64,000 bases of DNA from Heterobilharzia americana. Lineage: Eukaryota; Platyhelminthes; Trematoda; Strigeidida; Schistosomatidae. The stretch's first letter is position 1. Each line of letters starts with the position of its first letter. This document shows positions 63,801 to 64,000 of this stretch, piece by piece. The stretch spans positions 28,349,661 through 28,413,660 of the forward strand of contig OX104127.1 in NCBI GenBank assembly GCA_944470555.2, given 5' to 3'. The translations under genes were made by a program, and so were the position numbers. A model generated the notes under the pieces. The model was not told the DNA's origin. It ran no database searches and worked only from the letters and a program-made list of their open reading frames with translations.

Positions 63801-63830
63801 CAAAATATCACTGAATTGGATTATAAACGG
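6476..63830 (+). CDS. Class II phosphatidylinositol 3-kinase (PI3K-C2 type), 19 exons seen, both ends missing
   Basis: The product should phosphorylate the 3-position of phosphoinositides (PI and PI4P for class II enzymes) at endosomal and plasma membranes. Exons join at 6476-6954, 8446-8572, 11287-11395, 13738-13805, 15423-15504, 20029-20322, 23968-24325, 28615-28813, 31193-31488, 36457-36623, 37446-37525, 39557-40150, 41576-41729, 46394-46491, 52068-52225, 55262-55587, 59278-59370, 61730-61873 and 63705-63830. All junction phases agree and give 1317 codons with no stop. Domain order by residue: disordered N-terminus (1-135), Ras-binding domain (about 135-240), linker helices (240-500), C2 (about 500-750), helical domain (about 880-1100), kinase N-lobe (1197-1317). 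Class II is favoured by the GWVNFPLFD motif in C2 and by TGPFKE...WLQ...N in the kinase lobe. Class I cannot be wholly excluded without the C-terminus. The start codon lies upstream of exon 1 and the rest of the kinase lies beyond the window. Confidence 0.92.
6955..7867. other. Intron 1, left part
   Basis: Starts with donor GTAAGT. Open frames at 7417-7710 lack coding character; scattered repeat debris, nothing identified. Confidence 0.4.
7868..8297. repeat. Large fold-back (inverted repeat) element, arms about 182 bp
   Basis: Left arm 7868-8050 starts TTTTGATGTTGTGTTCTCTGA and right arm 8116-8297 ends TCAGAGAACACAACACCAAAA. The arms are reverse complements at high identity around a 65-bp spacer. 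It has no coding capacity. A diverged single arm lies at 36785-36962. It sits in intron 1 just before exon 2. Confidence 0.85.
8446..8572 (+). CDS. PI3K-C2 exon 2: Ras-binding domain
   Basis: Flanked by TTTTTCAG and GTGAGT. It joins exon 1 in phase 1 (C/CT) and reads [19 protein letters not shown] followed by a sequence ending GRAELLRP. The T-V-NEL-LEAL pattern matches the first helix of the ubiquitin-like Ras-binding domain of class I and II PI3Ks. Exit is phase 2. Confidence 0.9.
9238..9312 (+). repeat. tRNA-like SINE head
   Basis: Box A-like TAGCTCAGTTAGTGG and box B-like GGTTCGAATCC at the correct spacing. It does not fold as an intact tRNA and no good acceptor stem is seen. The sequence downstream (about 9490-9580) is shared with 14475-14560, so head and body belong to one retroposon family. 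Confidence 0.65.
9760..10035 (-). mobile_element. PLE fragment (post-RT linker)
   Basis: The - strand reads [19 protein letters not shown] then [16 protein letters not shown], the PLE segment between reverse transcriptase and endonuclease. Stops follow. Confidence 0.7.
10036..11286. other. Intron 2, right part
   Basis: AT-rich. No gene or clear repeat recognised before the exon 3 acceptor. Confidence 0.4.
11287..11395 (+). CDS. PI3K-C2 exon 3: end of Ras-binding domain
   Basis: Acceptor TTAATTAAAG, donor AAG/GTATAC. It reads [19 protein letters not shown] then [17 protein letters not shown]. The Y-x-V-x-x-C/L pattern followed by a hydrophobic final strand is the usual end of the PI3K Ras-binding fold. 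Exit is phase 0. Confidence 0.87.
12128..12565. repeat. Inverted pair of family-2 hammerhead/tRNA-like repeats
   Basis: A - strand copy occupies about 12128-12345 and a + strand copy about 12400-12565. The - copy (12159-12207) keeps CTGAAGA, GAAAC, CAGCTG and a 6-bp stem I with one G-U pair, but stem II is lost. The + copy has CTGAGGAG but GGGAAC instead of CGAAAC. Confidence 0.65.
12566..13737. other. Intron 3, right part
   Basis: No recognised feature other than AT-rich sequence. A - strand open frame at 12968-13249 lacks family resemblance. Confidence 0.35.
13738..13805 (+). CDS. PI3K-C2 exon 4: linker
   Basis: Small 68-base exon with a strong pyrimidine tract (TTTATTTGTTTCTTGATAG) and donor GA/GTAAGT. 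It reads [19 protein letters not shown] then TPTE across the junction. Phase 0 in, phase 2 out. Linker between the Ras-binding domain and the pre-C2 helices; no motif is recognised. Confidence 0.8.
13904..14369. repeat. Inverted pair of tRNA-like elements
   Basis: - strand tRNA-like 13933-14009 (CCTCGTAGCTCAGTTGGTAA, GGTTCGAATCC) and + strand tRNA-like 14264-14340 (TTGTGGCTCAGTTGGTAG, GGTTCGTATCC) form about 110-bp inverted arms. The outer ends (GGTGATGACTGAAGGTGAAA and its complement) are also inverted. The same architecture occurs at 50765-51200. Not functional tRNAs: no paired acceptor stem. Confidence 0.75.
14370..15422. other. Intron 4, right part
   Basis: 14475-14560 matches the SINE body near 9500. 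The remainder is unassigned. Confidence 0.4.
15423..15504 (+). CDS. PI3K-C2 exon 5: linker helix
   Basis: Acceptor CTGCTTCATAG, donor CAA/GTATGT. Joined to exon 4 it completes GAA and reads [18 protein letters not shown] then [10 protein letters not shown], an amphipathic helix. An alternative AG two bases downstream would break the frame. This corresponds to the helical spacer seen in class II PI3Ks between the Ras-binding and C2 domains. Confidence 0.83.
16010..16200 (+). repeat. tRNA-headed SINE, third family
   Basis: TTGTAGCTCATTGGTTTAGA and GGGGTTTGAATACTGC boxes, then a body (CACCTACCCAGGTTTGGGCA, GCCTACTGCACG). The body recurs at 49405-49590 and 61410-61545. Confidence 0.6.
16484..16890. 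repeat. Smalpha-like fold-back plus degraded hammerhead copy
   Basis: 16484-16590 and about 16606-16655 are imperfect inverted arms. A + copy follows. Its hammerhead region at 16820-16875 (GCGGATAAGTCCCAAATAGG, ACAAATCG) has lost both core boxes. Confidence 0.6.
17770..17945 (-). repeat. Family-2 hammerhead/tRNA-like repeat, degraded
   Basis: The - strand has a tRNA-like head (GGCTCAATGGTAAAGTGCTC, GAGTTCGATTCC) and a hammerhead block TTGAGAAGTCC ... GAATGAAACAGCTGTCC. The first core box is mutated. Confidence 0.6.
18020..20028. other. Intron 5, right part
   Basis: Two kilobases of AT-rich sequence; no gene, RNA or repeat recognised before exon 6. Confidence 0.4.
20029..20322 (+). CDS. PI3K-C2 exon 6: spacer helices and Asn/Gly-rich insert
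   Basis: Acceptor TATATTTTAG, donor AAA/GTAAGA, 98 codons in phase 0. The first two thirds are helical ([39 protein letters not shown]) and resemble the class II spacer. The remainder is a low-complexity Asn/Gly/Thr loop ([14 protein letters not shown]), a typical schistosome insertion, ending in a basic patch (SIRRKQTK). Confidence 0.88.
20323..21340. other. Intron 6, left part
   Basis: No recognised feature; AT-rich. Confidence 0.4.
21341..21396 (+). ncRNA. Hammerhead ribozyme-like motif (Smalpha type), sense to the host gene
   Basis: CTGACGAG and CGAAAC core boxes intact, followed by GCGCATC and CTGGATTCCAC. Stem I (ATCTTG with CTGGAT) has one mismatch and one wobble; stem II is weak. 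It lies in intron 6 in the same orientation as the kinase gene. The tRNA-like head of Smalpha is missing. Confidence 0.6.
22380..22790 (-). mobile_element. PLE fragment: linker and partial GIY-YIG domain
   Basis: The - strand reads [20 protein letters not shown] then RFVDKNIK, followed after frameshifts by [15 protein letters not shown] and [20 protein letters not shown]. The last is the Cys-containing segment just before YIG in PLE endonucleases; the YIG itself is corrupted. Confidence 0.75.
22800..23967. other. Intron 6, right part
   Basis: AT-rich, with a short imperfect GAGT repeat at 23869-23893. Nothing else recognised. Confidence 0.4.
23968..24325 (+). CDS. PI3K-C2 exon 7: basic linker before C2
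   Basis: Acceptor CTGTTTCAG, donor TTAT/GTAAGT, phase 0 in and phase 1 out, 119 codons. It is Lys/Asn-rich at the start ([20 protein letters not shown]), then [17 protein letters not shown], an acidic Asn/Asp run, and finally [21 protein letters not shown]. The open frame and coding-like composition contrast with the adjacent PLE debris. Confidence 0.87.
24340..24465 (-). repeat. PLE tail fragment, left of hammerhead unit
   Basis: CATATTAGATTTGTTTATTT ... GACGTTTTCAGCCCAAATTA ... GCTCATAATCATGTC repeats the tail at 24731-24835 and 3200-3290, in direct orientation. A third diverged solo copy is at 27034-27155. Confidence 0.65.
24466..24728 (+). repeat. Family-2 hammerhead/tRNA-like repeat
   Basis: Near-identical to 2960-3200. 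The hammerhead-like block at 24630-24680 has stem II restored (GTCCTAG with CTAGGAC) and CGAAAC intact. The first box is CTGAGGG (A to G) and stem I has one mismatch. Box B GGTTCGATCCCC at about 24604. Confidence 0.7.
24731..25580 (-). mobile_element. PLE fragment, second copy of the 3.2-4.3 kb element
   Basis: The - strand open frame 25570-25259 contains [19 protein letters not shown] and ends in FITEN. The GIY-YIG core (YIGQTS with downstream RLARH) lies near 24960-25020. It shares most bases with 3206-4260 but lacks an internal segment (3306-3520 of the first copy) and is cut off before the reverse-transcriptase motif. Confidence 0.82.
25581..27033. other. Intron 7, middle
   Basis: No recognised gene or repeat; AT-rich. 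Confidence 0.35.
27160..28010 (-). mobile_element. RTE-like non-LTR retrotransposon, C-terminal RT region
   Basis: The - strand holds [19 protein letters not shown] then [18 protein letters not shown], followed by frameshifted TDQDVKARI and N-x-KSVLLYGSETW-like text. This is the classic thumb region of RTE/BovB-like reverse transcriptases. The RWIGH ... WNPQGKRK tail lies near 27300-27400. Multiple frameshifts show it is a dead 5'-truncated copy inside intron 7. Confidence 0.82.
28155..28350 (-). repeat. Family-2 hammerhead/tRNA-like repeat, degraded
   Basis: - strand head CAGTGGCTCAATGGTAACGC, then CCGAGAAGTCCCC ... AACGAAGCAGGTGTC; both core boxes are mutated. It lies about 260 bases before exon 8. 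Confidence 0.6.
28615..28813 (+). CDS. PI3K-C2 exon 8: start of C2 region with Ser/Thr/Asn-rich loop
   Basis: Acceptor CTTTTCAG, donor AAG/GTAAAA. It reads [20 protein letters not shown] then [18 protein letters not shown] and a Ser/Thr/Asn-rich tail ([18 protein letters not shown]). Entry phase 1, exit phase 2; it joins exon 9 as ACA AGA ACA. Confidence 0.86.
28814..29690. other. Intron 8, left part
   Basis: No recognised feature; AT-rich. Confidence 0.35.
29700..30330 (+). mobile_element. CR1/SR1-like non-LTR reverse transcriptase relic
   Basis: The + strand reads, across many stops and shifts, AGLRSG then [15 protein letters not shown] and [14 protein letters not shown]. These correspond to the AGFRPGRST-DQIF-LR, FDSV and YADDIVL motifs of non-LTR reverse transcriptases. 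Heavily decayed. Confidence 0.65.
30580..30783 (+). other. Unassigned 67-codon open frame
   Basis: Reads [19 protein letters not shown] then [18 protein letters not shown] and ends HFNLSDE before a stop. Composition looks protein-like, but there is no good start context. It does not splice in frame with exon 8 or 9. Possibly a relic of a mobile element or retrocopy; family not recognised. Confidence 0.25.
31193..31488 (+). CDS. PI3K-C2 exon 9: C2 domain, first strands
   Basis: Acceptor GAATATTTTTCAG, donor CCCAA/GTATGT. It reads [19 protein letters not shown] early and [13 protein letters not shown] at the end. The Y-C-V-R-x-GLLYAG and F-D-x-W-x-x-F patterns are the first strands of the PI3K-type C2 domain. 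Between them sits a Tyr/Ser/Asn-rich loop. The next expected strand (family pattern I-x-x-LPR) is absent from this exon and from exon 10. Two overlapping open frames occur here; only this one fits the splice phases. Confidence 0.9.
31930..32100 (-). mobile_element. Non-LTR retrotransposon 3' relic
   Basis: The - strand reads [19 protein letters not shown], the RLRWLGHVLRM motif near the C-terminus of many non-LTR polymerases. Short degraded piece in intron 9. Confidence 0.6.
32176..34340. other. Intron 9, middle
   Basis: Searched for the missing C2 exon. A weak candidate is 32380-32412 (33 bases, frame-compatible, weak donor). An unrelated open stretch at 33196-33270 has good splice borders but the wrong phase. 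Otherwise AT-rich and unassigned. Confidence 0.3.
34350..36050 (+). mobile_element. Longest PLE copy: reverse transcriptase plus GIY-YIG endonuclease, decayed
   Basis: 34362-34613 is open ([27 protein letters not shown]), then [10 protein letters not shown]. Further on come [16 protein letters not shown] (family GVAMGSPLGP) at about 35001-35030, and a frameshifted KDDTFI matching the YVDDTF box. Next are [20 protein letters not shown] and NNGYP at about 35385-35470, and [12 protein letters not shown] ... [19 protein letters not shown] at about 35715-35820, the endonuclease. Stops and shifts throughout; it lies in intron 9, sense to the host gene. Confidence 0.85.
36457..36623 (+). CDS. PI3K-C2 exon 10: C2 domain, GWVN/LFD strand
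   Basis: Acceptor TTTCCTTATAG, donor CAG/GTAAAG. It reads [19 protein letters not shown] then [20 protein letters not shown]. The GWVN-PLFD-x(6)-L-x(8)-LWP signature is diagnostic of the C2 domain of PI3Ks, closest to class II. Entry phase 1, exit phase 0. This is one of the strongest family signatures in the window. Confidence 0.93.
36785..36962. repeat. Single arm of the 7.87-8.30 kb fold-back element
   Basis: TGTTGTGTTTTCTGAGGTGG ... GTGGGCTATAAG ... GCCAAACTCTTATCATTG follows the left arm at 7876-8050, diverged. No second arm is found within intron 10. Confidence 0.65.
37446..37525 (+). CDS. PI3K-C2 exon 11: end of C2, GC donor
   Basis: Acceptor TTTCATTTCAG; reads [19 protein letters not shown] then PLETTSD. 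The FP-x-Y-x-x-x-I-x-FP pattern matches the last C2 strand. The only donor that keeps the frame is ACAG/GCAAGT (non-canonical GC). The upstream GT in CTAGTGAC would bring a stop at the start of exon 12. Exit phase 2. Confidence 0.86.
37526..37531 (+). other. Non-canonical GC 5' splice site (intron 11)
   Basis: ACAG/GCAAGT otherwise matches the donor consensus perfectly, as is usual for the minor GC-AG intron class. The paired acceptor is TTTTAG at 39551-39556. Reading-frame continuity (AG/A gives Arg) supports it. Confidence 0.8.
38385..38580 (-). repeat. Family-2 hammerhead/tRNA-like repeat, degraded
   Basis: - strand: TGGCTAAGTGGTAACGAGCT head, then CTGCGGAGTCACACACTAGG, ACGAGACAGCTGTT. 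Core boxes mutated (CTGCGGA, GAGAC). Confidence 0.55.
39332..39480 (+). repeat. Smalpha-like repeat with mutated hammerhead
   Basis: Head TCTCAGTAGTTTAGTGGATA ... GGGTTTTAATCTCATTGGGA. The hammerhead region at 39430-39479 reads TTGATGCGTCCGAAAAAGGA, AGAAACCCGCC. The GAAAC box is intact but the first box is altered. It ends about 80 bases before exon 12. Confidence 0.6.
39557..40150 (+). CDS. PI3K-C2 exon 12: linker, low-complexity insert and start of helical domain
   Basis: Largest exon (198 codons). It begins [20 protein letters not shown] then [14 protein letters not shown] Gly/Ser/Asn-rich stretch follows at about 39800-39930 ([18 protein letters not shown] and runs of Asn/Ser). The last 60 codons ([43 protein letters not shown]) match the first helices of the PIK helical domain, where family members have LWxxR...P.AL...L...W. 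Donor TATAG/GTAGTT, phase 2. Confidence 0.92.
40151..41575. other. Intron 12
   Basis: Bounded by GTAGTT and TTTAG; AT-rich, with no feature recognised inside. Confidence 0.45.
41576..41729 (+). CDS. PI3K-C2 exon 13: PIK helical domain
   Basis: Acceptor TATTGTTTAG, donor GAG/GTATTT. It reads [20 protein letters not shown] then [18 protein letters not shown] and [10 protein letters not shown]. The D-x-x-IR-x-WA-x-R-x-L-x-x-L-S/D-x(4)-YLPQ pattern is the hallmark of the PI3K/PI4K helical (accessory) domain. Confidence 0.94.
41890..41985 (+). repeat. Smalpha 3' arm fragment
   Basis: GGCAATATCGAGGCATATGC ... CCAACAGAGGTCAAACAATT matches the right arm at 1745-1815. Confidence 0.6.
41990..45920. 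other. Intron 13, main part
   Basis: 42420-42960 has short protein-like patches ([15 protein letters not shown] at about 42770) of unknown origin, probably a dead mobile element. 44456-44700 contains a tRNA-like box (AGTTCGAATCATGG). Open frames at 43466-43681 and 43923-44144 lack family resemblance. Confidence 0.3.
45935..46260 (-). mobile_element. RTE-like retrotransposon 3' end
   Basis: Closely resembles 27165-27450 in the same orientation (GTCCCTTGGGTTCCTAGTGG ... GATGTCCCCAGTCGGCCTTC ... CATATTTGTTGAGTGATAGG). It ends about 130 bases before exon 14. Confidence 0.75.
46394..46491 (+). CDS. PI3K-C2 exon 14: PIK helical domain
   Basis: Acceptor TATTTTTTTAG/GCAGTA (a later AG would start with TAA), donor TACTG/GTAAGC. 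It reads [19 protein letters not shown] then [14 protein letters not shown]. This is the conserved helical-domain segment that in the family reads as Q-A-x-K-x-E-x-Y-x(2)-S-x-L-x(2)-FL-x-x-RA-x(8)-G/A-x-x-L/F-W. Confidence 0.93.
46560..46815 (-). repeat. Near full-length Smalpha-like repeat
   Basis: The - strand reads from a tRNA-like head (GACATAATGGATAATGCTCT, GGCGTTTGAAGCAAGC) through a hammerhead region (46673-46728) to the conserved tail. The hammerhead has a perfect 5-bp stem II (GTCCT with AGGAC) and GAAAC, but CTGACAA (G to A) in the first box and a weak stem I. Confidence 0.7.
47820..48320 (-). mobile_element. PLE fragment with readable GIY-YIG endonuclease
   Basis: - strand: [17 protein letters not shown] (linker), then an open frame 48183-47833 with [52 protein letters not shown] and PVWL. 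YIGRT with a downstream EHCPxWL is the PLE endonuclease core. The usual Arg before the EH motif is not evident. No reverse transcriptase nearby. Confidence 0.85.
48350..48460 (-). repeat. Family-2 hammerhead repeat fragment
   Basis: - strand CTGAGAAGTCCCAAACTAGG, ATGAAATAGCTGTCCAGTCC. Stem II is nearly intact; the first box is mutated (CTGAGAA). Confidence 0.55.
48784..48849. repeat. (AT)n microsatellite
   Basis: About 33 uninterrupted AT dinucleotides in intron 14, immediately after a degraded - strand tRNA-like box (GATTCGAGCCAGC at about 48707). Confidence 0.97.
49405..49590 (+). repeat. tRNA-headed SINE, third family
   Basis: GAGGTGTGGCTCAATGGTTT head and body CACCTACCGAAGTTTGAGCA, GGTGGTATCATTAGTC shared with 16010-16200 and 61410-61545. 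Confidence 0.6.
49591..50764. other. Intron 14, middle
   Basis: No recognised feature; a 60-codon open frame at 49749-49931 has no family resemblance. Confidence 0.3.
50765..51200. repeat. Second inverted pair of tRNA-like elements
   Basis: - strand tRNA-like at 50793-50868 and + strand tRNA-like at 51098-51170 (CCTCGTAGCTCAGTTGGTAG, GGTTCGAGTCCGG). Outer and inner sequences match 13904-14369, but the middle segment is in the opposite orientation (GAGAAGTCCTGACTAGG against CCTAATCAGGACTTCTC). Confidence 0.72.
51302..51893. repeat. Large fold-back element, arms about 210 bp
   Basis: Left arm 51302-51511 (TTCCTTTCTTTTGAGTGCAT, TAGGATTC...) and right arm 51653-51893 (...GAATCCTAATGTAATC) are imperfect reverse complements. 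An inner short palindrome lies at about 51526-51575 (TTATCTTTTAAGTGGA and TCCACTTTAAAGATAA). No coding capacity. It ends about 175 bases before exon 15. Confidence 0.85.
52068..52225 (+). CDS. PI3K-C2 exon 15: helical domain
   Basis: Acceptor AATATATTGAAG, donor ACTG/GTGAGT. Completing TGG at the junction, it reads [20 protein letters not shown] then [20 protein letters not shown] and [10 protein letters not shown]. This continues the FW-x-L segment and the long helix before the kinase domain. Phase 2 in, phase 1 out. Confidence 0.9.
52345..52850 (+). repeat. Dispersed repeat shared with 56600-56970
   Basis: Both contain CCATGAAATTCCTGACTGTT-like, GAGGACTCTT, TTATTCATTCTCTGACATCT-like and TACTGTGAAGCGTG-like blocks in order. 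Type unknown; possibly a retrotransposon 3' region. Confidence 0.55.
52840..53070 (+). repeat. Solitary tRNA-like element
   Basis: The body (GAGAAGATCTGGTTGAGCAA, CCAGTGGG) and the tRNA-like part at 52966-53042 (CTTGTAGCTCAGTGC, GGTTTAAATC) equal one arm of the inverted pairs. Confidence 0.6.
53185..53545 (+). repeat. Family-2 hammerhead/tRNA-like repeat, near full length
   Basis: tRNA-like AGTGGCTCAATGGTAAAGTG with box B AGGTTCAATTCC at about 53372. The hammerhead-like block at 53402-53455 carries perfect core boxes CTGATGAG (53413-53420) and CGAAAC, and stem II GTCC/GGAC. Stem I, however, is mispaired (ACTT against CAATG). Confidence 0.7.
53690..54260 (+). repeat. GC-richer block, probable retroelement segment
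   Basis: Markedly richer in G+C than its surroundings (ACCCTGTCGTGGTGGTTGAA, ACCCCACGGTCTTTCAGCGC). Two overlapping short open frames at 53910-54247. Resembles neither exon nor other repeats here; likely the 5' part of a retrotransposon. Confidence 0.4.
55262..55587 (+). CDS. PI3K-C2 exon 16: helical-to-kinase linker
   Basis: Acceptor TTTGATACAATCAG, donor ACT/GTAAGT, 108 codons. It begins [20 protein letters not shown] with [13 protein letters not shown], carries a Ser/Asp-rich insert, and ends [20 protein letters not shown]. The terminal L-x-x-P-x-NP-x(6)-LDI equals the family's LP-L-x-P segment that leads into the kinase N-lobe. Confidence 0.9.
55588..56595. other. Intron 16, left part
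   Basis: AT-rich; no feature recognised. Confidence 0.35.
56600..56970 (+). repeat. Dispersed repeat, second copy
   Basis: Diverged copy of 52345-52850 in the same orientation. Confidence 0.55.
57205..57340 (-). repeat. Smalpha-like repeat with hammerhead
   Basis: The hammerhead region (57210-57262, - strand) has GAAAC and GCGCATC intact but CTGACAA in the first box. The head side reads GGCGTTTGAAGCGATGGGTA. Confidence 0.65.
57341..58974. other. Intron 16, right-middle part
   Basis: 58195-58370 has an open stretch ([19 protein letters not shown]) that does not match PI3K and is not needed for frame continuity; unassigned. Otherwise AT-rich. Confidence 0.3.
58975..59115 (+). repeat. Smalpha 3' fragment
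   Basis: GCATCCGGGATTCGACTGGT ... GGCATCCGCACTGAAGC ... CAACAGAGGTTGATGGATTT follows the Smalpha post-hammerhead region. Confidence 0.55.
59278..59370 (+). CDS. PI3K-C2 exon 17: kinase N-lobe, ATP-binding Lys
   Basis: Acceptor TTTATTTTTTAG, donor AAG/GTAAGT, 31 codons in phase 0. It reads [19 protein letters not shown] then [16 protein letters not shown]-x-S-x(3)-PL-x-L-x-F is a PI3K kinase-domain N-lobe signature. The terminal Lys of MFK aligns with the ATP-phosphate-contacting, wortmannin-reactive lysine of class I p110 enzymes (by family knowledge). The P-loop and strand 3 are therefore present. Confidence 0.94.
59371..61409. other. Intron 17, main part
   Basis: AT-rich; no gene or repeat recognised. 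Confidence 0.4.
61410..61545 (+). repeat. SINE fragment, third family
   Basis: CACTTCACTTACTGAGGTTT, GAGCAGCCAAGTAGTATGAT follows the bodies at 16075 and 49445. It lies about 185 bases before exon 18. Confidence 0.5.
61730..61873 (+). CDS. PI3K-C2 exon 18: kinase N-lobe, GDDLR motif
   Basis: Acceptor TGTTATGATAAG, donor TTG/GTAGGT, 48 codons in phase 0. It reads [19 protein letters not shown] then [20 protein letters not shown] and EEQKGFIEL. This is the GDDLRQD-x-L-x-LQ ... MD-x-IWL-x-x-GLDLRM block of PI3Ks. The usual Gln of DDLRQD is Leu here. GFIEL begins the hinge strand. Confidence 0.95.
62750..62975. repeat. Smalpha-like fold-back, hammerhead deleted
   Basis: Antisense start AACAGTGGAATCCAGGACGC, GCGTTTC is followed directly by head sequence, then a sense arm (GCAATATCGAGACAGCC ... 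CCAGTCAACGACGGTG). Rearranged copy. Confidence 0.5.
63445..63645. repeat. Fused inverted family-2 repeat halves
   Basis: About 63450-63530 follows the antisense unit (GACTAACATCAATTGGGGAA). About 63530-63640 follows the sense hammerhead and tail (GTTGAAGAATCCCATGCCAG, GATGTCAGTCCATGATGAAT). It ends about 60 bases before exon 19. Confidence 0.5.
63705..63830 (+). CDS. PI3K-C2 exon 19: kinase hinge region, last exon in window
   Basis: Acceptor TTTATTTCAG, donor CGG/GTAAGT, 42 codons in phase 0. It reads [19 protein letters not shown] then [20 protein letters not shown] and YKR. The family pattern is E-x-x-TL-x-x-IQ-x(4)-TGSFK-x-x-x-L-x-x-WL-x-x-N, and this spacing is closest to class II. The catalytic DRH and activation-loop DFG motifs must be encoded past the window. 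Confidence 0.93.
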
Positions 63831-64000
63831 GTAAGTGTAATGTATTCATTTGATTTTTCGAAAATTTTGCACCTTATATAATCATTTGACGAAGACGAAG
63901 AATGGTTTGAGAAAATTTCTACTGTTTGCTTCACCTATAATTGTCTAGACTGTTTAACTTGTTGTGTGCTTTATGGTTTGAACTGTTTTGATTATCAACA

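Noticed and set aside
1..64000. CRISPR arrays, bacterial operons, riboswitches
   Set aside because: Sequence is eukaryotic with spliceosomal introns; no regularly spaced direct repeats were seen.

Overview
The window looks like genomic DNA from a schistosome (trematode flatworm). The DNA is AT-rich, exons are short and introns are 0.8-5.6 kb, and the repeats are schistosome-typical: Smalpha-like tRNA/hammerhead repeats, RTE-like and CR1/SR1-like non-LTR retrotransposon debris, and many Penelope-like element (PLE) fragments. The species cannot be fixed from the sequence alone.

One protein-coding gene can be supported. It lies on the + strand, runs through nearly the whole window (6476-63830) and continues past the right edge. 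Nineteen exons splice without a single frame break into 1317 codons. The product reads as a class II phosphatidylinositol 3-kinase (PI3K-C2): Ser/Asn-rich N-terminal region, Ras-binding domain, linker helices, PI3K-type C2 domain, PIK helical domain and the N-lobe of the lipid-kinase domain with the ATP-binding lysine motif. The true 5' end, the catalytic and activation loops, and any C-terminal PX and C2 domains are not in the window. One intron is GC-AG. The C2 domain appears to lack a central strand segment at the exon 9/10 junction, so a small exon may be hidden in the 5-kb intron 9.

Layout: 1-6475 is upstream sequence or an upstream intron, holding an RTE-like 3' end, a hammerhead inside an inverted repeat, a second hammerhead/tRNA-like repeat and a PLE fragment. 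From 6476 to 63830 exons alternate with repeat-rich introns. Introns carry PLE pieces (9.8-10.0, 22.4-22.8, 24.7-25.6, 34.4-36.0 and 47.8-48.3 kb), non-LTR debris (27.2-28.0, 29.7-30.3, 31.9-32.1 and 45.9-46.3 kb), tRNA-like SINE heads arranged as inverted pairs (13.9-14.4 and 50.8-51.2 kb), two large fold-backs (7.87-8.30 and 51.30-51.89 kb) and an AT microsatellite (48.8 kb).

The most notable non-genic signal is hammerhead ribozyme-like sequence in two unrelated repeat families. One is Smalpha-like (core CTGACGAG ... GAAACGCGCATC). The other is a tRNA-headed repeat (CTGAGGAG ... GAAACAGCTGTC) whose best copies keep a self-complementary stem I. No credible second protein-coding gene was found on either strand; the other open frames are retroelement debris or chance.
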